Source of the DNA: Thermogemmata fonticola
GTDB taxonomy: Bacteria; Planctomycetota; Planctomycetia; Gemmatales; Gemmataceae
Assembly (NCBI RefSeq): GCF_013694095.1
Contig: NZ_JACEFB010000020.1
Coordinates: 1-64,000, forward strand
Direction: 5' to 3'
Length of the DNA stretch: 64,000 nt
The notes under the pieces were generated by a model. It worked only from the letters and a program-made list of their open reading frames with translations. It ran no database searches and had not been told where the DNA came from. Below, in pieces: positions 27,605 through 36,799 of the stretch. Position 1 is the stretch's first letter. The number at the start of each line of letters is the position of its first letter. The position numbers and the translations under genes are program-made.

Positions 27605-28708
27605 ATGGCAGGTGACGGACAGGAAGAACCGCAGAGCGTGCCGGAGGCTTTGCGGCGATGGCTGGAGTGGACGGTGCAGGTGGAAGCGTCGGACCTGCAT
27701 CTGGTGGCGGGTCACCCGCCGATGCTGCGCCTGCATGGGGAACTGACGGAGATGCCGGAGCCACCCCTGGAGGCCGCGGCGCTGGAACCGCTGCTCTTAT
27801 CGCTCTGCTCGCCGGAACAGGCGGAGCGGCTGAGTGCGAACCGCAACGTGGACTTCGCCGTGACGGTGGCCTTGGGGCAGGAGGTGGTCCGGTTGCGTGC
27901 GGCCTTGTTCCATGCAGGCCGGCAGTTGGCCGCCTGCTTCCGCCTTATTCCGTCACGCATTCCCGACCTGGCCTGGGCCGGCTTCCCCGCGGCGCTGGCG
28001 GATCGCCTCTGTGCCCTCCGCGATGGACTGGTCATCGTCACCGGGGCGACCGGTTCCGGCAAAACGACGACCCTGGCCATGCTGGTGGACCGCATCCATG
28101 CTCTCGGCGGGCGCCGCATTCTGACGGTGGAAGAACCTGTGGAGTATCTCTTCCCCCGCCGGCCGCATTCCCTGGTGACGCAGCGGGAAGTCGGCGTCGA
28201 TGTGCTCAGCTTTGCTGACGGCCTCAAATACGGCCTGCGCCAGGACCCCGATGTCCTGCTCATCGGCGAAGTCCGCGATCGCGAGACGGCCCAGATGGTG
28301 CTCTCGGCGGCGGAGACCGGCCACCTCGTCTTCACCACCCTGCACACCCGCGATGCCAAGGGCGCCATCACCCGCCTGGCCGATCTGTTCGCTCAGGAAG
28401 TGCAGAGCCTCATCCGCGCGCAGCTCGCCATGAGCCTGCGGGCTATTCTCAGCCAGCGCTTGCTGCCGGGTCTGGAACGGGGCAGCCGCCGCGTCCTGGC
28501 CCTGGAGGTCCTCTGGAACACCCACCCCATCGCCAGCGCTATCCGCAGCGGCAAGATCGAAAGTATCGACAACTACATCCTCACCGGACGCGAAGAGGGG
28601 ATGATCACCTTCGACGAATCGATCCGCCAGCTCTTCCGCGCCGGCCGCATCACCCGCCGCACTGCCGAAGAGCACATGGCCGATCCCACCCTCCTGCAAC
28701 GCCCGTGA
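27605..28708 (+). CDS. PilT-type secretion/twitching ATPase
   Basis: 367 residues from ATG 27605 (GGGGAAG upstream); a TTG at 27590 adds five residues. Hexameric ATPase of the type IV pilus/type II secretion family, cytoplasmic. The N-terminal PAS-like domain contains EASDLHLVAGHPPMLRLHGEL. Walker A GATGSGKT is at residues 147-154, the Asp box LTVEEPVEYLF follows, then Walker B VLLIGEVRD and the His box VFTTLHTRD. PilT-like members drive pilus retraction. It stands alone here without pilM-Q or a major pilin. DUF1559 pseudopilin-like genes occur 0.2 kb and about 23 kb away, a possible but unproven link. Confidence 0.93.
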   Translation: MAGDGQEEPQSVPEALRRWLEWTVQVEASDLHLVAGHPPMLRLHGELTEMPEPPLEAAALEPLLLSLCSPEQAERLSANRNVDFAVTVALGQEVVRLRAALFHAGRQLAACFRLIPSRIPDLAWAGFPAALADRLCALRDGLVIVTGATGSGKTTTLAMLVDRIHALGGRRILTVEEPVEYLFPRRPHSLVTQREVGVDVLSFADGLKYGLRQDPDVLLIGEVRDRETAQMVLSAAETGHLVFTTLHTRDAKGAITRLADLFAQEVQSLIRAQLAMSLRAILSQRLLPGLERGSRRVLALEVLWNTHPIASAIRSGKIESIDNYILTGREEGMITFDESIRQLFRAGRITRRTAEEHMADPTLLQRP

Positions 28709-28780
28709 GAGCGCCCCTTCTGCCCCGGCAACGTGGAGAGCGCTCCTGCATCTCCCGGCAACGTTGGGAGTGCCCCTTCA
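28707..28780 (+). repeat. two and a half 29-31-bp imperfect tandem repeats at the end of the PilT-like gene
   Basis: Units start at 28707 (in the stop codon region), 28736 and 28767, each with GAGAGCGC or GGAGTGCC followed by CCGGCAACGT. Downstream, GGGAAAGTTTCCC (28833-28845) is a small palindrome between the convergent genes. Confidence 0.65.
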
Positions 28781-28872
28781 CCCGAAGCTGACAAAGGGCC
28801 GTCGCTGGCGAAAAAACTTCGCTTCCAGACCAGGGAAAGTTTCCCGAAGGGAACATCCCCTCGCCGACGCTG

Positions 28873-29676
28873 TCAGTCGTCGATCACTTCCCCGCCATTG
28901 CGGGTGATCAAGGCCTGGATCGTTTTGGCGTTGGGCAGCTTGGGGTAGTTCCGCACAGAACCATCGGCGAAGGCTGCCTGGAAGACGCCGCCGACTTGCC
29001 CCAACAGGGCGCCCATGTTCTTCTTCGGGTCGAAGGGCAGCTCCTCCGGCTTGGTCCACGGTACCGCCTCCTTGGCCACCACGACCATCCAGGTGTTGGA
29101 CGTACCGTCGGTGAAGTCTGTGAACTGAAATCCTTTCCCCGCTTCCCAAGCGGCGCCGGGACCGAAGAAGACGCGGTAGTGCGTCAGGCCCTTTTTCGCC
29201 TCCTCCTCAGCCCCCGGCAGGGCGAATGTCTTGGGCATCCGCTCGATCAGCTTCTTGTTGTGCTCGCTGTCCCACGGCTCATCCAGCTTGAACTCTTGGT
29301 AAAGTTTATCGTCGATGTAGGGCAGGATGGCGACACGCCAGCTCAGCAGCGGCTTGCCGTTCCGATCCTCGAAGGCCGGCGCAGGGAGGCAGCCACGAGC
29401 GTCATGGTGGTTGTGCAAGGCAATGAGGATCGTTTTGAGGTTATTAGCAGACTCCATGAGAGCTGCCTTATTGCGCTCGGCTTTTTGGAAGTGACGGGCC
29501 GCGAACAACTCGCTGGGCGAGAGGGGATGGGCCGGGGACAGGGTGGGGGGCAGGGCGGATAGGGCCGGCAGCGGAGGCGGCGTTGTCCCCGACAAGGTCG
29601 GCTTCGGCCAGAAAGCGGCCGTGGCACTCAGCCAAGCTAGGAGCACACCGGGCACGGCAAAGCGGCGGCGCGTCAT
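28873..29676 (-). CDS. DUF1559 family secreted protein
   Basis: 267 residues from ATG 29676, fixed by GAGGAGG seven bases upstream. N-terminal signal (TRRRFAVPGVLLAWLSATAA). The DUF1559 core is clear: NNLKTILIALHNHHDARGCLPAPAF, LLSWRVAILPYID and the C-terminal AAFADGSVRNYP with NGGEVIDD. Unlike most family members it lacks a class III prepilin leader and pilin-like N-helix, so it is probably exported by Sec rather than assembled. Function unknown. DUF1559 proteins are greatly expanded in planctomycetes. It sits downstream of the three-gene HlyD operon on the same strand but 347 bases away. Confidence 0.9.
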   Translation of the reverse strand: MTRRRFAVPGVLLAWLSATAAFWPKPTLSGTTPPPLPALSALPPTLSPAHPLSPSELFAARHFQKAERNKAALMESANNLKTILIALHNHHDARGCLPAPAFEDRNGKPLLSWRVAILPYIDDKLYQEFKLDEPWDSEHNKKLIERMPKTFALPGAEEEAKKGLTHYRVFFGPGAAWEAGKGFQFTDFTDGTSNTWMVVVAKEAVPWTKPEELPFDPKKNMGALLGQVGGVFQAAFADGSVRNYPKLPNAKTIQALITRNGGEVIDD

Positions 29677-30023
29677 GAGCAATCCTCCTCGAACCAGAAT
29701 GGAATGGACCGTGGAACCGTTGGGACCGAGATGGCACCCAATTCACAATAACCGCGACGGGTCTGACGTGCAACGCACTCGGTAGGAATTTTTCCCCCCA
29801 CGCTCGGCCAGAGTTTTCCCTAAGCTCTACAGGCCGGTCTTACGTCCTGGGGTGAGGCCGCTTTCCGCTTTTCGGCTTGGCTGGAGTGCCAGAGGGCTTG
29901 GGAATGCCAGGCTGAAGTGACACCAGGCTGTCCCGGTGGTCCGAGGCGGGCGAACGCAGTCGGAATGCAGGCGGAGCCGTCAGGGTCTGGGATGCCATCC
30001 CTTCCCCAGGCAGGGCGAGCGGA
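29677..30023. other. intergenic region without recognised features
   Basis: 347 bases between the end of the M50/HlyD gene and the DUF1559 start, both on the minus strand. No coding frame with protein character and no clear terminator or promoter. The promoter of the DUF1559 gene probably lies here. Confidence 0.4.
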
Positions 30024-32279
30024 TCAATACAGCCCCAGGTCCAGGGCGTTGGCCAGGGTTCGGCCCAGCCACCAGGCGGCGCTGCGCCAGCGGGCGTGGA
30101 TTTTGACGCTGGCCAATTGGCCCGGTTCGATCGCCGCATCCGGGTCGAGCAGTTCGACTTCGATGAGATAAACCTGGGCGAGGGGGATGAGGACGTTCGG
30201 GTCGTTGTGGGGTTTGACGGCCAGGGGGCCGCCGCCGCGATGGGTCAGTTGAATCGGGACGGTTTCGGCGTTTTGCGCGGGCAGAGTGGTGACGCGCCCG
30301 GTGAAGATGCGGTCGCTGCGGCCTTTGACCAGGATGGAGGCGCTGAGGGCGGGCTGCTGGGCGAGTTCCTCCTGGAGGAGGCGGTAATCCGGGGGTGTGA
30401 CCGGTACGCGAACGACGAGGCGCTGCGGGTCCCCGATGGCGAAGACGGGATGGGCTTCGCTGTACCCTTTGTCGAAGAGTTTGCCGACATCTTCCGGCTT
30501 AGGGGCGGTCAGGACGGTGCCGGGGCGCGGGGCACGCAATTCCCGCACCTGCTGGAGGCGCTGCTGGAGCAACTGGAGGCGGCGTTCGGCGCTGGCGGCC
30601 TTTTTGCGGGCCTCTTCGCGGGCCAGGCGCAACTGGGCCAGGGCAGCCTCGTCGGCCACGCCCAACTGGCGGCTGATCTCCTGCTGGAGGCGTTCGGCGA
30701 TGAGCTGCTCCGTTTCGGCGGCGGCCCTGGCCTGTTCGATTTCGACGAGCAGCGGCTCGCTGGTGAACTCGCCGAGCAACTCTCCGGCCCGAACAGTCTG
30801 ACCGGCGCGGGCGTGCAAGCGCTGCAAGCGGGCCGGCTCCGGCAGCAGGACGCTTTCCATCGCGGCGGGATGCACCGCGACCAGGCCAGTTTCATGGATG
30901 CGGCTCACCGGCAGCGGCAGGACAAAGAAGGCGGCCACCAAAGAGGCCGTCACAGCGAGCGTCACATACACACGTTTGGCTTTCATGTCCGGCAGGCGTC
31001 CTCGTTGGCGTATGTTGCGGATGATCCGATACGTCGGCCATACGAAAATCGACAGCAGCGACGCGATCGCCAGCATCTGGCTGAGAATCTTCAGCTTCGG
31101 GCCGAGGAAGTCTGAGAGCACCCAGAGGATGCCGAAGACTACAATCCAGCGGTATACCCAACTGGCGATGGCGTAGAAGATGAAGGTGGCCTTGCGGGCC
31201 GGCGACATGTACGGCTCCGGCGGCACCTCCACACCCAGGCAGCGCGACAAAAACAGATTGTTGAGGAAACGATTGGACCGCTCCCGCAGGTTCGGCACTT
31301 CCATCCAGTCCGCCAAAATGTAGTAACCGTCGAAGCGCATCAGCGGATTGGCGTTGAAAATGATCGTGGAAATGGAGCACAGGATCATCAGACAGATGGC
31401 GATGTTGTTGACCACCGGCAGATGGGGCGTGTACCACCAGACGAAGGTGGCGGCGGCGGCGATCATCAGCTCCACATAGATGCCCGCAAAGGAGATGATG
31501 ATCCGCTTCCACTTGTCCGCGAGCGTCCAGGCATCGGTGACATTGCAGTAAAGGCAGGGACTCAGGCACATGAGCAACAGGCCCATCTCGTGGCTTTCCC
31601 CGCCGAAAGCTTTGCAGGACAGGCCGTGGCCAAACTCGTGAATGATCTTCACCACGCCCAGAGAGAGCCAGATGTAAAGCATCGAGCGCCAGGTGAAGAA
31701 CTCGTGGTAAGCGGGCAGGCGGGCGTAGAAAGTGTCGAAGTGCAGCAGAACGTGGAAGACCGCGGCGCCAATGAACAGCACGCTCAGCACAAAAAACCAG
31801 CGGGTGAAGATCCACCAGGTGTAGCGGTACAGCCAACTCAGGATGCGGTCCGGATCGAAGACGGGGATTTTGATGTAGAGAATGTTGGTCAGGGTCATCA
31901 GGCGGCGGAGGCGGCGCTGTTTGGCGCGCCGCTCGAAGAGATGGGCGCCGGCACCGGGCGCCTCGTGCTGCACCAGCCCCGCCATGACCAACTGCCGCGC
32001 GAAACTCTCCAGGTCGTGATATTCCAGCCGGTGGGGCTTAAATTCCTCCTCAAAGCGTTCCCGCACCTGCTCCAGGGTGTGTTCCCCATCGAAGAGCCGG
32101 AAGACAAAATACTCCTGCTTGTTGAAGCGATAGTAGCGCAGGCAGACGGGGTCCTTGACGACGTGGTAGGTTTTGCCTTCGTATTTCTGCTCGAAGACTT
32201 GCAAGTCTGGCCGGACGCGCAGGCGGACCGCCTTACGGCGCACAGCGGGATCGTTGAGGCTATCGGTGGCGCGGCTCAT
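30024..32279 (-). CDS. PqqD-like / M50 zinc metalloprotease / HlyD adaptor fusion
   Basis: 751 residues. Residues 18-105 form a PqqD-like winged helix (RVRPDLQVFEQKYEGKTYHV, LVMAGLVQ). A membrane region of about eight helices (155-455) carries the site-2-protease signature: HEFGH at 214-218 (zinc ligands His and catalytic Glu) and NPLMRFDGYY at 311-320 with the third ligand Asp 317. A periplasmic HlyD adaptor follows: first half of the barrel-sandwich (about 460-510, LHARAGQTVRAGELLGEF), coiled coil (about 515-590), second half and beta-barrel (about 595-740). Membrane proteases of this kind fused to adaptors occur in bacteria with unknown substrates. Third gene of the triad, 80 bases after the WD40 adaptor gene. 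Confidence 0.9.
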   Translation of the reverse strand: MSRATDSLNDPAVRRKAVRLRVRPDLQVFEQKYEGKTYHVVKDPVCLRYYRFNKQEYFVFRLFDGEHTLEQVRERFEEEFKPHRLEYHDLESFARQLVMAGLVQHEAPGAGAHLFERRAKQRRLRRLMTLTNILYIKIPVFDPDRILSWLYRYTWWIFTRWFFVLSVLFIGAAVFHVLLHFDTFYARLPAYHEFFTWRSMLYIWLSLGVVKIIHEFGHGLSCKAFGGESHEMGLLLMCLSPCLYCNVTDAWTLADKWKRIIISFAGIYVELMIAAAATFVWWYTPHLPVVNNIAICLMILCSISTIIFNANPLMRFDGYYILADWMEVPNLRERSNRFLNNLFLSRCLGVEVPPEPYMSPARKATFIFYAIASWVYRWIVVFGILWVLSDFLGPKLKILSQMLAIASLLSIFVWPTYRIIRNIRQRGRLPDMKAKRVYVTLAVTASLVAAFFVLPLPVSRIHETGLVAVHPAAMESVLLPEPARLQRLHARAGQTVRAGELLGEFTSEPLLVEIEQARAAAETEQLIAERLQQEISRQLGVADEAALAQLRLAREEARKKAASAERRLQLLQQRLQQVRELRAPRPGTVLTAPKPEDVGKLFDKGYSEAHPVFAIGDPQRLVVRVPVTPPDYRLLQEELAQQPALSASILVKGRSDRIFTGRVTTLPAQNAETVPIQLTHRGGGPLAVKPHNDPNVLIPLAQVYLIEVELLDPDAAIEPGQLASVKIHARWRSAAWWLGRTLANALDLGLY

Positions 32280-32359
32280 GGCTCCTCAGCAGGCAAGTCC
32301 GCAGGCAGCAGTTCCCGTCAGGCTCCCGGCGAGGGGGAAACCCGACGTAGCCCGGCGTC

Positions 32360-34504
32360 CTACGGCAGCTTGTCCGGCGGCGGCACAATCACCGTCGCCG
32401 TACTCTTGTCCAGCAGGCGCAAGGCCCGGTTGTCCATTTCCACACGGACGGTTACAGAGCGAGGATCGGCGGCGTCGATGGTGACGATCCGCCCTTCTTG
32501 GCGGTGGGGCGGGGCTTTCGGCAGGGTCCAGAGGTGGACCGTGCCTTTGTCGGTGCCCAGGACAAAGAACGGCGTGGCGGCGGGCGGGCTGAACGCCGCG
32601 GCGGTAATTGCCACTCGACCCGGAGGAATCAAGCGGGCGATTTCCGCGGCCCGGCCCCCACTACGGGGCAGATGCCAGAGCTGGACGGTGCCTTTGAGGT
32701 CCCCTTCTCCGCCCACCGTGGCCAGGGTGTACGGCGGCCACTGCTCCGGCGGCAGCTCCGCGGGCAAAGTCTGCGGTTGGAACAGAGCCAACGTGGCGAA
32801 ACCGAGGTGAGGGCTGAAATTGATCACTTGTCCCACCGTTTGTCCGCTGTCCAGTTGGAGCAGGTCCAGGCGGCTCTTGTCATGATCGAAGAGGACGCGG
32901 GCGCCGTCGGGGCTGAGGCCGAGCACATCGAGCAGGCCGGCGCGGTGTTCCAGGGTGCGGGTCAAAGCGGCGCCTTCCCGGCCCAGTTTCCACACCTTGA
33001 GGGTGCGGTCGCGGCTGGCCGTCACCAACTGCCCCTGGGGGTTGAAGGCCAGGCTGGTGACGGTATCCCGGTGATCGGGGGGCAAGGCGTAGAGCCGCTC
33101 GCCGCTGGGCAGCGCCCAGAGCCAGACTTCACGCCCGGCGGCGGAGGCAGCGTAGCGGCCATCGGGACTGATGGCCACAAAACCGATGCCGGTCACGTGC
33201 GGCGGTTCGGCCTCCACCTTCGGCTGAGCGGGGAGGTGCTCCGGGTCGTCGATGTCCCAAATGCGCAGGCGGCCATCCTCGGCCCCGGTGACGACGAGTT
33301 GCCGCGGCGCTCCCGGAGGAGTGCAGGCCACGGAGCGGACCGGCGCCGGATGCGGCAGATTATGCCCCAAACTGGAACGTTCCGCCACCTGGGACAGGTT
33401 CGGGTCCCACACCACGGCGGTCCCATCTAGTCCCACCGACACCACCAGGGGGCGCTCGGCATGGCCGGAGACGGCCACCCCCGCCACCGGCTGACGGTGC
33501 GCGGACAGCGTCATCAGCGGGGCAGTCGGCAGGGTCGGCTCCACACTCACCGTCATGTGGCGGCGCAAGCGGGCGGCATATTGCACATCGAGCTGCCCTT
33601 CCAGGCGGACTTTGTCCGTCGATTGAATCTCCAGGATTTTGTCTCCGGCCCGCACATACTCGCCGGGCCAGCGGGCAATGTTGCGGATGATGCCGCTGAC
33701 CGTCGCCGTCACCCGGTGCTTCTGGATCAACAGGTCCGCCTCCTTGAGTTCCTGCTCGGCCTTGACGATCTGCTGGTTCACCTGGGCCAGGTTCTCCAGG
33801 AACCGGCTGAGCATGATGCGGTCGTCCAGAATGGTCGATTGCGGGATGACGTCGGGGTTGTTTTTGTACAGGTCGATTTTGCGTTGGGCGAAGTCGGCTC
33901 CCTTTTGGGCCTGTTCGCGGACTTCCTGGGCGGCGAGGCGGTTCTTCTCGGCCGCTTCCCGCCGGGTCTGAATCAATTGGTCATCCAGGAGGCAAACCGT
34001 CTGGCCCGCTTGGACGAAATCCCCTTCCTGAAGCCGCCAGTAGGGGTATTGCCGCTGGGGATCGCGGGGATGGAAGACGATGTTGGGATGGGGGCGCTCC
34101 GGGTCGTAGAGGATGGGGGGGCCATCGGGGCGGGGCCATTCGTAGCGGCCATCGGGTCGGCGCGTCAGGGGGGCGGCCAGCAATTCGATCCGGCCATCCA
34201 CTTCTGCCGAGACCTGTTGCCGCTCCTCGTATTGCACGAAGCAGTTGGGAATGATGATCGGTTCCGGGCCGACACGTAGGGGAGGAAACTGGGGGACGGG
34301 CTGCCCCTCGTAAAGCGGAGCCCCGATGGAGGCGGCAGCGGCAGTGGCGGATGAGCCATCGTCCGGCGGCGGCACCGGAACGGGCGAACCTGTGGGAGCA
34401 CATCCCGCAGCGAGCAGCAGGAGCCAGCCGCCCTTCTTCCACCAGGGACGTAACCTGGTTATCGCAGGTGCTGGGTTTCGATAGGCCGTCGATGTCTTTC
34501 TCAC
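32360..34504 (-). CDS. HlyD-type adaptor lipoprotein with inserted WD40 propeller
   Basis: 714 residues. Lipoprotein signal with lipobox LAAGC, lipidated Cys 35. Barrel-sandwich first half about 95-175 (QVSAEVDGRIELL, LQEGDFVQAGQTVCLLDD) and a coiled-coil hairpin about 177-262. The sandwich second half is at about 264-295 (TATVSGIIRNIARWPGEYV). The beta-barrel starts at 297-326 (KVRLEGQLDVQYAARLRRHM). A WD40 propeller of about seven blades occupies 333-665 (FVAISPDGRYAASAAGREV, SLAFNPQGQLVTASRDRTLK). The adaptor barrel then resumes at 667-714 (EGRIVTIDAADPRSVTVRVE). So the propeller is inserted inside the barrel, not added at an end. Middle gene of the operon; likely periplasmic, membrane-tethered. 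Confidence 0.88.
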   Translation of the reverse strand: MRKTSTAYRNPAPAITRLRPWWKKGGWLLLLAAGCAPTGSPVPVPPPDDGSSATAAAASIGAPLYEGQPVPQFPPLRVGPEPIIIPNCFVQYEERQQVSAEVDGRIELLAAPLTRRPDGRYEWPRPDGPPILYDPERPHPNIVFHPRDPQRQYPYWRLQEGDFVQAGQTVCLLDDQLIQTRREAAEKNRLAAQEVREQAQKGADFAQRKIDLYKNNPDVIPQSTILDDRIMLSRFLENLAQVNQQIVKAEQELKEADLLIQKHRVTATVSGIIRNIARWPGEYVRAGDKILEIQSTDKVRLEGQLDVQYAARLRRHMTVSVEPTLPTAPLMTLSAHRQPVAGVAVSGHAERPLVVSVGLDGTAVVWDPNLSQVAERSSLGHNLPHPAPVRSVACTPPGAPRQLVVTGAEDGRLRIWDIDDPEHLPAQPKVEAEPPHVTGIGFVAISPDGRYAASAAGREVWLWALPSGERLYALPPDHRDTVTSLAFNPQGQLVTASRDRTLKVWKLGREGAALTRTLEHRAGLLDVLGLSPDGARVLFDHDKSRLDLLQLDSGQTVGQVINFSPHLGFATLALFQPQTLPAELPPEQWPPYTLATVGGEGDLKGTVQLWHLPRSGGRAAEIARLIPPGRVAITAAAFSPPAATPFFVLGTDKGTVHLWTLPKAPPHRQEGRIVTIDAADPRSVTVRVEMDNRALRLLDKSTATVIVPPPDKLP

Positions 34505-34642
34505 GCGCTTACCCTCAATCCGGACAATGACGCCTCGCGGACAGTTCCTGACCAGGTGATTGCTCAGCCGAAGGTTTCCTAGCCGAAAGTTTGCCTCGGT
34601 GCATTTTCACGTGCGGCGGTTCAGGGTCCGGGTTCCCCCGGT

Positions 34643-36799
34643 TCAGAAGAAGAAGATGATCTTTTCGTAGAACCACTCCCAGACGCCGTGGAAGAGGGAA
34701 TATCCCAGGGCATGTTGGCCGCAGCGGATGCGGGTGCGCACTTCCAGGCCGGTGACGAACTGGCTGCGCGGGGCTTGCAGGTGCGGCGGAATGTCCGGGG
34801 CTTGCAGCTTGACATAGGCGGTGACGACCGGTTCGTTATCGGTCAGTTCCTGCTGGTTGGGCACCGCCTGGGCAGTCAGGCCGTTTTCGTAGAGCCGGCC
34901 GAGGAAGCGGGTATCGGGCATGCTGGACAGGAGAAGGTCCACATCCAGATATTTGCGTCCGGTGGCGGCCTCGACGTGATGGAGGCGCGGGTCGGCGAAC
35001 GCCCGGCGGATGTGGCCGATGTTGCGCTGGGGGATTTTCAGTTCGACGTGCCACACTCCTTCCAGGTTGCCGACGCGGAGCAGCTCTTCGTGGGGCCGAA
35101 TGGTGCGGCCCAGGAGTTTATCCCGCCGGTCGTCGTCCAGCACCGTCCAGATGGGGGGGCGTTCCCGCGGCAGGGCCGGATCGAAGCGCGGGGCAACGGC
35201 GCGGAACTTGCCCAGCGGTTCCGGCAGGCAGAGGTATTCGCGCAGCAGGGCCTGGTATTCGCGGTCGGCAGCCTCCCGGCGCAGGCGGGCCGTCTCCCGC
35301 TGGGTCTCGTAGGTGGCTCGGTCGCGCACGTCTCGCAACTCCCGCAGGATTTGCTCGGCGGCCTCGAATTGCCCCTGGGCTTCATTGCGCTGGCTCAGGG
35401 CCTGCTGCAACCGCTGCGCCAGCTCCGCACTGTAAAGATGCACGACATCGTAATCCGGTGCGATCTTCTGACCGGGACGCACGCGGATATCGACCACCAC
35501 CCCTTCGGTGCGGGGAAAGATTTGGGCGATCTCTTCCGGGAGCAATTGCCCCTTGGCGTCCAGACGCAGAGGGTAGGGGACGGCGATGAGGCAGCCGATG
35601 AGGATAGCCAAGAGCAGGCCGATGGCCAGGGCGTAGAAGCGTCCTTTGCCGCCGAGACCCTCCTGGATCGCCAGCAGGGGTTTCCAGAGCAGCCGCAGAG
35701 GGACGCGCTTCATTTCCGCGGCGTTGTAGAGGGCGGGCGCGGCATGCTTGCCGACCACTTCCAGGCGCTGGATGAGCGGTTCCACCTGCTCCGGCGGATT
35801 GAACACTTCCAGCACCAGAATGGAGCGAGGCGGCTTGTTGGGGTCTTTTTCACGGGGATCGCGGATCGGTTGGGCCACGAGGAACTTGGGATGGCTTTCC
35901 GCCAGGTAGGCATCTAAGGCCGTGGCGACCTGCGGCGGCAGGCCAGCTTCCCGCGTTCCCTTGAATACCAGGGTTTCCCCCCAGTGCAGCACCTGCTCCA
36001 TCAAGCGGCGCAGGCAGCGGATGTGGGTGCTCGCCTTTTCCACCACGTCCGCCCCGCTGACGGCTTCCACCGTCACCCGCGAGCGCCCGTGCCGCACTCC
36101 CACGCTGAGCCGGTCGCAGTCGATCAGTTTGCGGCCTTCGTTGGCCACGTGATACGCCACTTCCGTCGGATGCAGGGAGGAATGAATCAGCCGGGCGAAG
36201 GCTTCGATCTGGGTAAAGGTCCGTTCGATGTTCGGATCCGCCCGCTGGCTCAGATAAGCGTGGAACTGGCTGGCATAGCCCGCCATTTGGGCCGTATAGT
36301 TGAGGAAGGCGGGGTAAAGCCGGGGGTCATGGTTCGGTTCCTGGAAGACTTCCAGCAGTCCCAGCGAGTGTTTGTCAGGGGTGAGAATCGGGGCAAGCAG
36401 AATGAAGTAGTTGGTGAGGTTGGCGGCGGGGATGGGGGCATTCTCGGCGCCGGGGGGCGTGAGGCGGCCATTCGGTTCGAGCAAGGCCGGCCGCGGCGGC
36501 TGAGCCTGAAACACCTGGCGGAGCAATTCGTTATGGCATTGTCGGCAGCCGCGCTTCTCGTCCAAACCCACCTGGTCCAGACGCACCTGACACGCCAATT
36601 GTAAAAAGCCTTGCGGGGTCCGCAGCCAGATCGCTCCGGCCTTCGCCTCGATCGTTCCTAACGTCTTGTGAAGCAACTGCTCGTAAAAATCGCTGGGGGG
36701 CAGATGGGAGCCGGCCAGCTTCGCTGCCGCCTCGAAGCTCTCCTCGATCCGGCGCGTATAACGCTGCCGCTCATCTGTTACCGCAGGATTGACGCTCAC
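34643..36799 (-). CDS. GAF-domain / HlyD adaptor fusion, inner membrane
   Basis: 718 residues, first gene of the operon. Residues 20-185 and 190-365 look like two GAF domains (GTIEAKAGAIWLRTPQGFLQ; LIDCDRLSVGVRHGRSRV; ILVLEVFNPPEQVEPL). One transmembrane helix at 388-408 (FYALAIGLLLAILIGCLIAV) should place the GAF part in the cytoplasm and the remainder in the periplasm. The remainder is HlyD-like: EEIAQIFPRTEGVVVDIRVR, a coiled coil (about 455-535) and a beta-barrel (GVWHVELKIPQRNIGHIRRA). The first GAF contains CRQCH (85-89), a CxxCH-like motif. The layout suggests a signal-responsive adaptor. The family is not familiar to me beyond its domains. Confidence 0.85.
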   Translation of the reverse strand: MSVNPAVTDERQRYTRRIEESFEAAAKLAGSHLPPSDFYEQLLHKTLGTIEAKAGAIWLRTPQGFLQLACQVRLDQVGLDEKRGCRQCHNELLRQVFQAQPPRPALLEPNGRLTPPGAENAPIPAANLTNYFILLAPILTPDKHSLGLLEVFQEPNHDPRLYPAFLNYTAQMAGYASQFHAYLSQRADPNIERTFTQIEAFARLIHSSLHPTEVAYHVANEGRKLIDCDRLSVGVRHGRSRVTVEAVSGADVVEKASTHIRCLRRLMEQVLHWGETLVFKGTREAGLPPQVATALDAYLAESHPKFLVAQPIRDPREKDPNKPPRSILVLEVFNPPEQVEPLIQRLEVVGKHAAPALYNAAEMKRVPLRLLWKPLLAIQEGLGGKGRFYALAIGLLLAILIGCLIAVPYPLRLDAKGQLLPEEIAQIFPRTEGVVVDIRVRPGQKIAPDYDVVHLYSAELAQRLQQALSQRNEAQGQFEAAEQILRELRDVRDRATYETQRETARLRREAADREYQALLREYLCLPEPLGKFRAVAPRFDPALPRERPPIWTVLDDDRRDKLLGRTIRPHEELLRVGNLEGVWHVELKIPQRNIGHIRRAFADPRLHHVEAATGRKYLDVDLLLSSMPDTRFLGRLYENGLTAQAVPNQQELTDNEPVVTAYVKLQAPDIPPHLQAPRSQFVTGLEVRTRIRCGQHALGYSLFHGVWEWFYEKIIFFF

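Noticed and set aside
34688-35917. Long plus-strand frame opposite the GAF-HlyD gene
   Set aside because: Shadow of the minus-strand gene, without motifs or a convincing start.
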